Positions 10,795 through 21,587 of a stretch of 64,000 nucleotides of DNA are shown here, piece by piece. The stretch comes from Leucocoprinus leucothites. Its lineage: Eukaryota > Basidiomycota > Agaricomycetes > Agaricales > Agaricaceae. Where the stretch lies: positions 62,001 to 126,000 of the forward strand of contig JAACJO010000041.1 of the NCBI GenBank assembly GCA_013368445.1, in the 5' to 3' direction. Each line of letters starts with the position of its first letter. Positions within the stretch are counted from its first letter, which is position 1. The notes under the pieces were generated by a model, which was not told where the DNA came from, searched no databases, and saw only the letters and a program-made list of their open reading frames with translations. A program made the position numbers and the translations under genes.

Positions 10795-13077
10795 TTTTTT
10801 AATTTTTTTTAATTTTTATCAGTGGACCCTGGAGGGGTCCAAATTTATAACGCAGTGCGCAATAGCAGTCCGTGCCCAACTACTACAACATGCAGAAAGT
10901 ACTGCTACCAACTACACATCTACATAGCTAGATACAAATACAAGTCCAAAGTCTGCTTAGTACATACAACATCTTCATGCAGTAGTACATAGTCTAAGAT
11001 GAAAAAAAGATACTATACAAACCAAATTGTTCTAATTTGCCAGCAGATTCAAATTGCACGGCATGGATCTCCAGGGCCCACCATGTGTAGCGCAGGGGTG
11101 GACAATGTGACCTGCAGGGAAGAGAACCCTACAGACGCAACTGAGTGGCATCACGATGATGGTTTTCAAGCCAAAGCCAGTCAAACTGGTGTCACCAGAA
11201 TGGGCACTTGCGATCATCAGCTGCATGCGACTTGGCACAGTTGATGCACTTGATGTGGGGACAGGGATCCCTGGCGGTGGTGGGCAGAATGGGGGGATTC
11301 ACCTTCGGACTCCCCTTACAATAGCTCGAGTGAGAGTGGTGGTTCTCAGTACAATGAGGACCACCGCATGCAGCACATTGCAACACGTGGGCATAGCATG
11401 ATGAGGTAGAGTGGCCCCAGCACCAGCAGTGCTGACACTGAGGACTGCCTGGGTGAGCATGTGTGGCCTGGATCATGGACTGAATGCCCTCAAAGTGGAG
11501 GTACTTGCCCAGGAGCTTCTTGGTGCTGGCTCCTGATTGAGAGTCCCAGAGGTCAAACCAGACAGTGGCAGTGTTGGCTCTGGAGGAATTGTGCATGATG
11601 CACATGGATGAAACATCTGTGAAAATATCCTTGAAGGTGGACAATCACATGCAGTCGGTCATGTGATTCAACATAATGTGGACACCATTCATGAAATAAG
11701 GGACGTCGAGGACCTTGAGGTAGGACCTCGACCTGGGGCAGTGCATCTTGATCGCAAAGGGGACAGTGAAGACAGAGAGAATGGAGGCCTCAATGATGTC
11801 ACAATCGGCATCAGAGGGAATGGAGGAGGTGTGTAGCGCAATTGTGCTGTATGCCTTGGTGATATTCTCCATGCACAAGATTGACTTGGCATGGGAGAGG
11901 GAGTCATTGAGGAGGCACATGGCCTTATGATGAAGATAGGTAACATCATCAGCACTGCTGATGAAGTTGAGGAAGAGCTGGTGGCAGGTGGGGCCTGCGG
12001 TTGTTATGCATGGCTTCCAGATGGTGGGAGCAGCAGCTTGGGTAGTCTGATGCATAGTGGTGATGCAATCAGGGTCAAGATTGGGGTAGGACTGCACCAA
12101 CTTGATCAGTGACACAACCCCAGCGGGTTGATGGGCCACCTCGGTGAAGGACTTCTTGACTGAGGTGGGGGGAGGAGGTGCCTTAGTGGGCACTCACTGA
12201 GCTTGGCCATCAGACCTAACCCTAGCTTGAGGAAGGCCACTAGCATGCACTTTAGGAGGCGCTTGCTTGGGCAGTAAGGGAGGACAGGCCAGGGCGGGCC
12301 AACAATCTGGGGGCGGTTGTTTGGGCACTTCAGGTTCACCCATGCTGATGTCACATGGACCTGCTTTGTCAGCGGATCCACAGGATGACTCATGGTTGCT
12401 GTGTGGTTGATTAGGGCTGGTCAAAAAGCCCCCAGAGCAAAGGACATTGGCCACCCCTGCTTCTGTAGTACTGAAGAGAGCTGGGTGTCATCCCAGCCTC
12501 TCTTCCTGAATTTCCATAGGCTCCCGACAAGGTAGAGAGTGAATGAGCATTTGGCCACGTCAGTCATGACAGCAGTGGGATCGAGATGGGCTATCTATTG
12601 GCCGAATTGACAAAGACCTTCATAGGCAGCTGCAGCCTCCTTCTCCAAGTTGGGTCCAATAGAAGAGGGAGCAGAGGGGCCAGCCTGGGGTGTGATAGAG
12701 CCACTAGGAGTGGTAGTGGAGGGACCTGTGGGGCTCTCAGCCACTGGAGGTTGAGTAGTAGGTGCAAGGGATGAAACGTCACCAGGCACTGGGCAAGGAG
12801 GCGACACAAGGTCAGCCTTAGGGGGATGGAGGACCGAGGTCCAGAGAAGCTGTAGACATTGTGTGGGTTGTTGTATAGGTTGAGATGTTCATCCTTGGAC
12901 ATCTTGGGGAGGTTGAGCTCATCATCGGAGGCATTGACAGACTTGGTGGAGCAAGGTGGGGGCTGGTTGGCTTTAGACTTTTGTTTACCCATGTAGAATA
13001 GGTAGAATACAATGTAACACTAGACATCTAATCAAACACCAACTTTTGATAGTGGTGGTAAGAGGTCAAGAAGGATA
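10795..13077 (-). mobile_element. GagL-5: full-length gag-only non-LTR element
   Basis: This 2283-bp insertion in TadL-2 has a 15-bp duplication with one mismatch (10780-10794 and 13078-13092). On the minus strand it begins near tccttcttgacctcttacc, carries a 5' UTR, a gag ORF1, a 3' UTR and a poly(A)-type tail (T-rich at 10795-10818). The 3' terminal hairpin is present in altered form (ggaccc...gggtcc). It lacks any endonuclease or RT, like the other full-length copies. Confidence 0.9.
11192..12992 (-). pseudogene. gag-like ORF1 of GagL-5
   Basis: ATG at 12992 gives MGKQKSKANQ. A frameshift near 12825 (after SGPRSSIP) moves the frame. The rest can be followed to CPFW and a TGA at 11192-11194. 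Further stops are TGA at 12194 and one at 11645. The three cysteine clusters remain (CQHCWCWGHSTSSC, CAACGGPH, CINC...H...C). The N-terminal type (LEKEAAAAYEGL) is that of GagL-6. Confidence 0.8.
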
Positions 13078-13409
13078 CTAGGCTTCTACTTCAATTGCCG
13101 GCTCTCATTTCAAGAGCAGGTCAGATATTACTCCACCAAAGCCCCATCTATGGTGAAAGCTATGGGTATGCTAGGCAACTCAACCTGAGGTCTTCTCCCT
13201 CTCCAGAAATGGTTACTATATAGGTTATGCATCGTCCCCATGGCAACATATGGCTTCCGTCTATGGTACTTCGGGGGCACTTGTAACAAGGTGCTTCTCA
13301 AGTCCTTATCCTCTATGCAGAGGCATGTGGCTCGTTGGATTACAGGCACCTTCCATACTTCTCCATCTGGTGGTGTTGAAAGTATCGCTGGACTTATTCC
13401 TATCCATCT

Positions 13410-13495
13410 TTTTTTTTTTTTTTTTAAAATCAATGATTTATTATGTGGTGCCTGGTCGCAGTCCATGCTCGCCAACATAATACAGAGCCTAAGTA
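13410..13495 (-). repeat. Tail-T, second copy
   Basis: A T run (13409-13425) is followed by aaaatcaatgatttattatg and tggtgcctggtcgcagtcc, i.e. tail-T in reverse. It is inserted into TadL-2. The sequence ends at ...gagcctaagta where the Cop-1 5' LTR starts, exactly the point at which the LTR at 4621 meets the other tail-T copy. Confidence 0.6.
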
Positions 13496-13797
13496 TGTCA
13501 GATGTGCTCTGGACAGTCTACAAGTATTTGTAATTGATTTGTTGATGTGTGAAGTTAGAGTTGATGCAGAGGTTGCTTAGTCAGTTGTAGATCACCTGAC
13601 TGGATGTTCAACTCTCCTGTGGACGCTTTCTTGACTCTCAGTCATTTACAGTTGTCCACAGGTGAGTACAAGTCTCTATCTTGTTAATTCAGTCATTTAC
13701 AGTTGTCCACAGATTCCTGTGTGAGTTGTGAGCTTCCTGGGCGATTTCTCTGGTTTCTAGGACCTCCTACACGTCCCCTGTGCGTCACCTTCTAACA
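13496..13797 (+). repeat. Cop-1 5' LTR
   Basis: A 302-bp LTR from tgtcagatgtgctctgg to cttctaaca, followed directly by a primer-binding site and the copia leader. It has one complete 51-bp internal repeat unit plus a partial one, like the 3' LTR of Cop-2. Confidence 0.9.
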
Positions 13798-13813
13798 GGT
13801 TATGGGCCCCGGC
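13798..13813 (+). promoter_or_regulatory. Cop-1 primer-binding site
   Basis: ggttatgggccccggc lies directly after the LTR. Its complement contains CAT within gggcccataacc, the anticodon stem-loop of initiator methionine tRNA. This fits half-tRNA priming as known for Drosophila copia and yeast Ty5. The same site is found in Cop-2 and TRG. The next 388 bp (13814-14201) are leader with no gene I can support. Confidence 0.75.
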
Positions 13814-14201
13814 CTCTAGAAGCCTCAGACAACGACTTTTGCCCCATTTCTTCCTTAAATGTCTTCCTCTTCTCCTATCCGCCGTTTTCGCGTTTTCTCC
13901 TTTGTTTTCGTGTCACTCCGGTCGCGTCCACACACACCCGTTGATCACGCGTGTCTCCACGACTTCACCAAGTTTCGCCACGTTCCGACCATTTCCCATT
14001 CCACTATCCCACTTCCATTCCTAATCACTCTATCCTAATCCTAATATTCCTCTGCTCCTTCCATGCCAACCATCACTCTGTTCCACTCCGAACTTCACCA
14101 GTCCGTCGATCCCACCGTTTGCCATGTATACCCCTTGTTACATGACCACCAACCCTTTCCTCGTCATCCTACACCGCATTTCAGCTTCCTAGTCTGCCCA
14201 G

Positions 14202-14827
14202 ATGTCTTCCTCTGGCCCCAACTTTGACAAGCTCAATGCCACCAACTACTCTACCTGGGCAGGCGAGATGCAGGCATGGCTCCAGGCCTCTGGCCTCTGG
14301 AGACTGGTCAAGGGTGAACTCCTCAAGCCTGAGATCCCTTCCCCTACTACCCAAGCCACCTTTGACTCAAGGGAGGCCTGGAATGCAAAGGCTGACAAGG
14401 CTGCTGGCTGGCTATATCTCATGGTGGAACCGGACCAGAGGGTTCACTTCACTGATAGGGATGATCCTGTCAAGATGTGGACAGATTTGCGAGCTATGCA
14501 CCTCTAGAGGCATCCTGGCACTCGTTTTAATGCCTATGACAACCTCTTCAACATCAGGAAGGCTGAGGACGAGTCCCTGCAGTCCCTCATCAACAGGGTG
14601 GAGGAGAGCATGAAGCAAATCCAAAATCTTCGCCCTGATGACTTTGACCTCAAAGGCCTGGATGAGGAGCTTGCTTCTATGGCTCTAATCTGAGCCCTGC
14701 CCACTGAGGAGTACTCCTCTTTCATTTCCTCTCTCCTCCTCAAGGACAAACTTGACAAGGCTGCTGTGCATCAGGCCTTTGTCACTGAGGACACCCAACA
14801 TCGCAGGAGGGCCATAGACCTTCCCTC
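14202..14827 (+). pseudogene. Cop-1 gag start, truncated
   Basis: The frame begins MSSSGPNFDKLNATNYSTW and matches the first 208 codons of the Cop-2 polyprotein. Two stops break it: TAG at 14505 (CAG to TAG) and TGA near 14692 (CGA to TGA). It ends at ...DLPS where a reverse-oriented LTR begins. Later parts of the same polyprotein, from the integrase on, appear at 21158-21509 and 48851-50779 and may be the rest of this element. Confidence 0.8.
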
Positions 14828-15129
14828 TGTTAGAAGGTGATGCACAGGGGACGTGTGGGAGGTCCTAGAAACCAGAGAAATTGCCCAGGGAGCTCACAAC
14901 TCACACAGGAATCTGTGGACAACTGTAAATGACTATATTAACAAGATAGAGACTTGTACTCACCTGTGGACAACTGTAAATGACTGAGAGTCAAGAAAGC
15001 GTCCACAGGAGAGTTGAACATCCAGTCAGGTGATCTACAACTGACTAAGCAACCTCTGCATCAACTCTAACTTCACACATCAACAAATCAATCACAAATA
15101 CTTGTAGACTGTCCAGAGCACATCTGACA
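14828..15129 (-). repeat. Copia LTR, reverse orientation
   Basis: Full 302-bp LTR from tgttagaagg to catctgaca, inserted into Cop-1 gag. No duplication of the left flank (ccctc) is found on its right, because a TRG-type LTR follows immediately. It is the first part of a three-LTR composite (14828-15452). Confidence 0.85.
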
Positions 15130-15354
15130 GTTAGAATGTAAAATGATAGAGAGTAGAGGATGATAAGAGAGTAGAGGAAAGCTCAGACACTGACACTGAC
15201 ACACACACAAAAGTGGGGAAGAAGATAATTGATTGGGAGGCTGAGGCCCTCCTTATATACCTAGCTACATGGTCTGTGCACAGTATGGTCATGTGACTAC
15301 AACTATCCCCATTTAGACAAAGGGGGTGAGGCTGAAGCTGGTCATAATCTAACA
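15130..15354 (-). repeat. TRG-type LTR, first base missing
   Basis: Reverse copy of the 226-bp LTR of the gag-only LTR element at 41983-43686. It starts gttagaatg rather than tgttagaatg and ends ataatctaaca. It is sandwiched between a full and a partial copia LTR in the same direction. No flanking duplication is visible. Confidence 0.8.
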
Positions 15355-15452
15355 GATCTACAACTGACTAAGCAACCTCTGCATCAACTCTAACTTCATA
15401 TATCAGCAAATCAATCACAAATACTTGTAGACTGTCCAGAGCACATCTGACA
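15355..15452 (-). repeat. Partial copia LTR
   Basis: 98 bp of copia LTR (gatctacaactgactaagc to catctgaca). The missing part is what would precede it on the plus strand. One explanation is that TRG inserted into a copia LTR, recombined to a solo LTR, and the left half was then exchanged with the neighbouring LTR. Confidence 0.75.
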
Positions 15453-18322
15453 GAGCGAATAGCTAGTTTACGAATATGTAAGTGAATTGGGATAAGCCCA
15501 GCAATACTTTCAGCACTGCCAGAAGGAGAAGTCCGAAAGGCGCCTGTAATCCAAAGAGCCATACGTCTTTGCATAGATGATAGGGACTTGAGAAGCACCT
15601 TGTTATGAGCACCCTCAAAGTACCAGAGTCAGAATCCATACATGGCTACTGGGATGACGCATGACCTATAGAGAAATTGTTTCTGGAGAGGGAGGAGGCC
15701 TCGGGTAGAATTGCCTAGCATGCTCATGGCTTTCACCGTGGATAATGCTTTGGTAGAGTAGTATCGGACATGCTCCTGGAATGAGAGTCAACGATCAAAG
15801 TAGAAGCCGAGGTATCACCAGAAGGGTTTTGGATGGAGAAGGGGACCACCTATGTCGGATAGGTCAAGAGGGGGGTTTGAGTCATTGTGATGTTGAGAGA
15901 AATGGAAGACCTCAGATTTGTCGTGTTCAACAACTAGTCCGAGGTTAGTACAGATAGAGTTAATGATGGAATAGGCTGCTTTGAGAGAAGAAATAGTGTC
16001 AGTGTAGTTCTTTGCTTGAGATATACAAAGCCCATTGTCAACAAATGATAGAAGAGAGGAGGGGATGGATTGTAGCTGAGCACATTGGTCAAACATGAAC
16101 ATAAGGGGCGCCAAATACAGCACTGAAAGTATAGGTGAAAGAGCAGATCCTTGCCCTACGCCAACATCCATGTCATGGGCATCAGACAAGAATGTGTTCC
16201 ACATGAATTGTGTGGATCGACCTATGAGGTAGTGTGAAAATAAATTAATGATTTCTGGGGCAAACCCCTGGTGTTGTAGTATGTCAGTAAGAATTTCGTG
16301 ATTTAGGGAGGGGAAGAATTGGGCGATGTCAAAGGCACAAACACTAGTGATCATACCTTTGGCCCATCTGGCCTGAATAATGTGGGTAAGAAATACTCCT
16401 GCATCCTCGGTAGAATGTTGGATCACTCCACCCATTTGGTTGGGGTGAAGGACTTCTAGAGATACCACCTCATACTGCATGCGTCACACAATCATCTTCT
16501 CAATTAGTTTTCCTAGAGTGTTTAGTAGCACAATGGGACAAAATGCTTTAGGGGTATCATAGGCCAGTTTATTCGGCTTGGGGATGATGATGGAGACCGA
16601 GTCTTTGAAGTGACTCGGCCAGTGAGAGAGACGTACACATGCATTAGCAATGAGTAATATGTTCTTGAGGCAATCATTCTGAGCAATGATAGATTTCAGA
16701 TGTCTCCAGGAGATGTGATCGGGCCCAGGTGCTGAGGAGTTAGTACATGAAGAGAGAGATTCAGTGAGTTCGAGGGCAGAGAAGTTAGCCCAGGAACGGG
16801 GAGGGAGGGATTTCATTTCGTTTAAAATGCTAGGGCTTACCAGTCAACCGGATGCTGAGTTATATGATGAATGGAGTGCATTCCACAAGTCCAGGAGATC
16901 ATTACAAGGTCGCCCTTGATAACGGATGCCCTCAATGGCAGGGAGTTTGTGTTGTTTGACCCATTCCATGAGATCCCAGGGTCATTTGTTGGTTGACACT
17001 ATCTCATGAATGCATTCATCGAAGAAAGAATGTTTGGTGGCTTGAGTAGCCACTCTGAATGCCCGCCAGTCTTTTCAATCCTTTGTCCTTCTGTAAATGA
17101 GAAGAGTCTCAGAGCAGTGGGGGGACCACCATTCCTTTGACCTGTTAGTAATCCATACAGTTTTAGAGTTTGTATTCCACAATTCAGAGAGTAGTTGAGA
17201 AATAGAGTCAGAGATATTGTTCAGACAGGCAGTAGAATAAATGTTCGAACAATCAAGAGCTGCTAGATGCTCTGAGACCTGGGAAATGAAAGCGGTCTCT
17301 TCATTGCTATCTTTTGGTAGTACACGTTTTTTATAATTAATATAATCCGGATGAATTGGAAGATTGATAATCAGAGGTGCATGATCTGAGGGTAGTCTCG
17401 AATTAACATCAATGATATGGGGAGTAGAGTTATTGGCACAGAACATTAGGTTGATAACCGAATTGTCATGATCTCTTATGGGAGAAAAATGGGTTGGAGA
17501 GAAATTGGTCGGTGGAGACCTTGTGAGATTAAAGCAGTCCACTAGCTCTGTTAGAGTTATGGCAGAATGAGGGATATGGGAGACTGAGGGGTCCCACTTG
17601 TTAGAATGTAAAATGATAGAGAGTAGAGGATGATAAGAGAGTAGAGGAAAGCTCAGACACTGACACTAATACACACACAAAAGTGGGGAAGAAGATAATT
17701 GATTGGGAGGCTGAGGCCCTCCTTATATACCTAGCTACATGGTCTGTGCGCAGTATGGTCATGTGACTACAACTATCCCCATTTAGACAAAGGGGGTGAG
17801 GCTGAAGCTGGTCATAATCTAACACCACTCTAGAGAGCGACAATTAAAATCGCCTCCCATATATACAATATTAGGGATATCAATGAAGTCTGTTGAAAGA
17901 AAATTGATTGCCATCGAGGATGAGTCAGAATATATGTTAAGCATATGGATATAGTTACCCTGGTTGAATAATCCCAAGATTTGTATGTCGCGATAGTTAA
18001 CCCACTCCTGTTGAAGGATAGGTCTCATGCAAAGTAATCATCTGTGAACATAAGTAAGAGTACGGGGTCAAGGGTTGTTAGGTTTAGTAGGGCGGACCAT
18101 ACACAGCCACTCGGGGTGAATAGGAGCACCTATGATATCATCCCCTTCAGGGTTAGTCATAGAGGGTGCTTTTCAGATGTGATTCCATGGGGGTTCCTGT
18201 AGAAAAAAGATGTCGAAGTCCAATTTCTTGGACTCAAGAATGGTGTCAACCAGGGCATAAGATCGTCCCACATTTTGCGAATAGATATGAACAGAAGAAA
18301 TAAGATTGTTCTTACCAGACAT
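15453..18322 (-). pseudogene. TadL-3 ORF2 (APE - RT), interrupted and truncated
   Basis: ATG 18322 (MSGKNNLISSV) follows the ORF1 stop by two bases. Endonuclease motifs FLQEPPW, GGDFN and SDHAPL are seen, with the TRG LTR inserted just after GGDFN. RT motifs follow: SSAPGPDHISW, FDIAQFFPSLNHEIL, VGQGSALSPILSVLYL and SFVDNGLCIS. The RT box reads FVDN, so the second catalytic aspartate is lost. Several TGA/TAG stops are present. RNase H and the C-terminal Cys/His motif are missing because of truncation. Confidence 0.85.
17599..17824 (-). repeat. Solo LTR of the TRG family
   Basis: 226-bp reverse LTR (tgttagaatg...aatctaaca) with an exact 5-bp duplication, ccact at 17594-17598 and 17825-17829. 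It interrupts the endonuclease domain of TadL-3. It proves the TRG family integrates like an LTR retrotransposon and can collapse to solo LTRs. Confidence 0.92.
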
Positions 18323-18324
18323 AT

Positions 18325-21081
18325 TTAAACTGCAACTCCGCCACCGGAGCAATTGGAATTAGCACGGACAGCACGTACAGTGTGTGACTCAGCAGCTTTG
18401 TTAGAGTGCCAGGTCTGGTTGAACCTGTTTCTCCAGAAAGGACATTTAGTGTCGTTAGCATGATGATTGCCTCTGCAGTTGAGGCATTTAAAGTTCTCAA
18501 GATGAGGACATGGGATGCCATCAGGAGTGACGTTGCGAGGGGGGTTTGATTTAGGATTGGCCTTGCAACACCAGGCCATGGATTGGTGGTTCTCAACACA
18601 ATGAGGGCCACCACAGATTTGACAGCGCACACCAAGGGCATGACACGCATGAGTAGGGTGACCCCACTGCCAACAATTCCTACACTGTGCCACACCCAGG
18701 TGCATACTGGTTGCACAGATGGTGCCAATATGATGACTGAAATTGATAGTTCGGTTGACCAATGTCTTGGCCTTGGTACTGTTTTGGGAGTCCCAGATGT
18801 CGAACCACACAACAGCCATGTCTGACTTAGGGGAAGCTTTCATGACTCAAGGACAAGTGGCAAGGATGACATTCTCAAAAAGCGATGATTGGCCAAGGGC
18901 CTACTCAATGAAAGCGGGGGAGAGAGGGTTGGAGGAATTGGCTACCCAATAGGGGACGCCGACAATTTTAAGGAAGGATTTGGATTGTGGGAGACGGGGC
19001 TCAATAGGAATGGCATCTCCTAATTGCTAGGCTTTCTTCTGCCATGACTTAATGGTGTCGAGGTCAATGGGAGTGGCAACTCCCGAGGTGGCAATGGAAA
19101 TGCCATTGTATGATTCACAGACAGATTTGATGTGAAGTTTGGACTGGGTGGCAGTGAGACCATGGTTGCAGAATTCAGTCGCTTTGTTGAAATCTTTAAT
19201 GCAATGTGCAATAATGTTTCCCTCAAATGGGATAAGGACTTGATGACGTGTAGGTCCATGTGTTGTCATCTTGGGTTTAGCACATTGAGTGCTTGTGGGT
19301 GAAAATTCAGGCACCTGAGGTTGGGCGTTACTGAAGCCTGCCTTGTACATGGCAAGGACTTTGTCATACGGTAGCTTGGGGAAGGCGAGTATCATTTCTC
19401 GCATCTTAACCCCGTCGATATTGGGAGAGTTGGAAGAGGAAGCTGCTGGCTGGGCACCCCATCGGGCAGCATTAGCAAACGACACATTCTTCTTGTTAAA
19501 GTGTTCTGTAAAGGGTTTGGTGGATGCCTTACGGTCAGGAGGGGGAATTGGGGGCGGCATATCAGAGGTGCCTTTGGGGTTAGGTTTTGATGGCTGAGCC
19601 TGGCCATCAGAAGAAGGGCGCCCAACTGAGTGCTTGAAATTTCTATTCCCATTCCTTGGAGTCACATGATTGGGAGGTGGAGGAGGGGCCCAGGAGATGC
19701 GAATAGGACTGGCAGGCTTAGAAGATGTAACATCATTCTTTGCCTTCCAGGGGCCTGACACAGATGAAACATCATATGCCTTACCAGAAGACAGAACGTC
19801 ATTCTGGGGGGGGAGGGTGCCCTCAGCGGGAGGGGCTTGGTCGACATTCATTTGGTCGTTGTCGATACGAGCTGTGGGTTTAGTTTGCCCAACGACAATG
19901 CCAGGCGGAAATAGAGGGGTAGGGATGAGAGACAGAGAAGGTTTATGTGCCTTTTTTCCCTTCCCTTTGCCCTTAGGAGGGGGGGAAGAGTCCGTCATAG
20001 GGATATCAGAAGGAGGGCCATAATATTGCCTCAACGCTTCAATGATAGTGAGTCCACTTTCGCCGTTGATGGGTAAGTGGTCCCAGCCTGTCTCAAACAT
20101 AGTGGTGAGTAAGCAATAAATCAGTTCCCCCATTTGGGGAACCCTTGGATCTTTCATGCCAGGCTGTAAGCCCAATGCAGCGCGATGTTTAAAGAAATTC
20201 GTGGCATATTTAAGTGCCTCAAGCACTTTATAGGCAGCTTTACCAACAATAACAGTTTCTTCAGTGGCAGTGTTAGATGGATCCTTGAGATCTGGAAGAT
20301 GTGGCTGTGCAGGCCTAGGCTCCTGCGGCTGTGCAGTGATGTCACCAGTGGCATCATGTGTGACATCAGGTGTGATGTCATTGGTATCAGATGATCCAGC
20401 AAAAAAGGTAGCCGGAGTGCTGGTTGGCACAGCATTTGCTAACTCAGCAGATCTATGGATTGCATGAAGCAGCCTTGAGGAGGGTGGAGGTCTAAAGAAC
20501 TGATTGGTAGGTACCCCATTGTCGAGTATCCCATCCTCTTGGTCGCCCCATGCGTCCCCGTGAGAGTTCAAGTTAAGAGGATCAGGTGGTTGAAGCTCAC
20601 CTATGAATCCCTCTCCAAACGGGCAGAAAGGGATAGGTGACTTGAAGCCATCATATGCACTCATTGATGCAGTTCTTAAGATGGCCTTGGGAGTGGTGTC
20701 CAGACCTCTACGGAAATCACGAGCCCGAGCTCGCTTAGTACATGAGGAAGGAGGAGGAGGAGTTCTAAGGGATGAGTGTGATGCTACATGCGATAGTGTG
20801 GCATGGACAGTAATAGGTGAAGGGGGGGAAGAGGTTGATACTGACAAGTCAGAATCACTCTCACCACTCTCTTCTTCTTGATCGGAGCCAGCCCTGGATG
20901 GGGCAGCTGACTTGGCATCGTCTTGAACAGAATGCCTAGTTGATTTGATGGATAGTGCAGGAGAAGCCGAGTGGTCATGCTTGCTGACTGAGACACGTGT
21001 TTCAGTGTCGGTGATGTTCATAGGGTCTGAAGATGGTGGTGGGGTACCCTTAAGGTCCACCCAGTGCGATGGTGCAGTCAT
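18325..21081 (-). pseudogene. TadL-3 ORF1 (gag-like), two in-frame stops
   Basis: The frame from ATG 21081 (MTAPSHWVDLKG) to TAA 18325 is 919 codons, the same length as TadL-7. I chose this ATG because it is conserved in most copies, while upstream in-frame Met codons are not. Only two internal stops occur: TAG at 19027-19029 (TGG to TAG) and TGA at 18847-18849. The N-terminal two thirds are low-complexity, rich in Pro, Ser and acidic residues (DQEEESGESDSDLS). A KSFLKIVGVPYW / WFDIWDSQN core precedes three cysteine clusters at about residues 800-890. Expected role is RNA binding and particle formation. Confidence 0.85.
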
Positions 21082-21157
21082 ATTGATAGAATTTGTAGTC
21101 AATGTAATATAAGACACTGTCAAAGAAATCTATGATGGTGGTAAGAGGGAAAGGAGG

Positions 21158-21509
21158 ATATGCACCATAATTATGCTGATGTGAAGAAGATGATACAGCA
21201 GGAACTGGTTACTGGGCTCAAAATCGACTCCTCAGCTCAGCCTGATGCAGTTTGTGAGCCCTGCCTTGCTGGAAAGATGCACTCCCTTTCTTTCCTGCCC
21301 TCAGCCAACCACAATCGCTCTCCACTTGAGTTGGTGCACTCAGACCTCCATGGACCGCTCCCAGTGCCTACCCACAGTGGCTACAAGTACTGGATGACAT
21401 TTATTGACAATTCTACGCGTTTTCGAGCTGTCTACCTGCTTAGGGCCAAGTCAGAAGCCTTTGAAGCATTCAAGGAGTACAAGGCTTGGGCAGAGAACCA
21501 GCTAGGAGC
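21158..21509 (+). pseudogene. Cop-1 integrase fragment
   Basis: Reads HHNYADVKKMIQQELVTG, then CEPCLAGK (end of the HHCC zinc domain), then LHGPLPVPTHSGYKYW and FIDNSTRFRAVYLL, where the catalytic aspartate site of FIDDST has become FIDN. It stops at ccagctaggagc (21498-21509), which is repeated at 48851-48862 where the integrase frame resumes. The break is therefore the TadL-4 insertion site. Confidence 0.88.
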
Positions 21510-21587
21510 ATCCTCCTTTCCCTCTAACCACCATCATTGATTTCTTTGATGGTGTCTACATATGCATTGACTATGAATACTATTGTA

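Larger units (their letters stand above)
6615..13409 (+). mobile_element. TadL-2: 5'- and 3'-truncated LINE carrying GagL-5
   Basis: LINE sequence runs from the middle of ORF1 at 6615 to the region before RNase H at 13409, interrupted by GagL-5 (10795-13077). The left edge abuts antisense copia. The right edge is cut by a tail-T insertion with its T run starting at 13409. The 15-bp duplication of LINE sequence around GagL-5 (ctaagcttctacttc / ctaggcttctacttc) shows the two LINE parts belong together. Confidence 0.85.
8500..13409 (+). pseudogene. TadL-2 ORF2 (APE endonuclease - RT), interrupted
   Basis: ATG 8500 (MPGKNNVISSV) opens a frame that stays in phase to 10794, where GagL-5 interrupts; it resumes at 13078. 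APE motifs are visible (SQN, FLQELPW with the catalytic E, GGNFN where GGDFN is expected, SDHRPL). RT motifs follow (SAPGPDHISW, FDIAQFFPSL, SFVDNGLCIS). Motif C has lost its second aspartate (FVDN) and the endonuclease GDFN has become GNFN, both by G to A. Premature stops occur at 9460 (W), 10315 (R) and several other sites, all TGA or TAG. Confidence 0.85.
15453..21157 (-). mobile_element. TadL-3: LINE with complete 5' end, 3' truncated
   Basis: Reading from 21157 on the minus strand gives the full LINE 5' end (tcctcctttccctcttacc), ORF1, ORF2 and a cut in the segment before RNase H at 15453. One solo TRG LTR (17599-17824) interrupts ORF2. The 5' end abuts copia integrase sequence at 21158, and the 3' cut abuts the LTR composite. 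This suggests the LINE landed in Cop-1 and later lost its 3' end. Confidence 0.85.

Noticed and set aside
19670..20023. Antisense open frames over LINE ORF1 (for example MGGGGGAQEM...)
   Set aside because: Such frames recur on the opposite strand of every ORF1 copy because of its Pro/Ser-rich codon composition; they are shadows.
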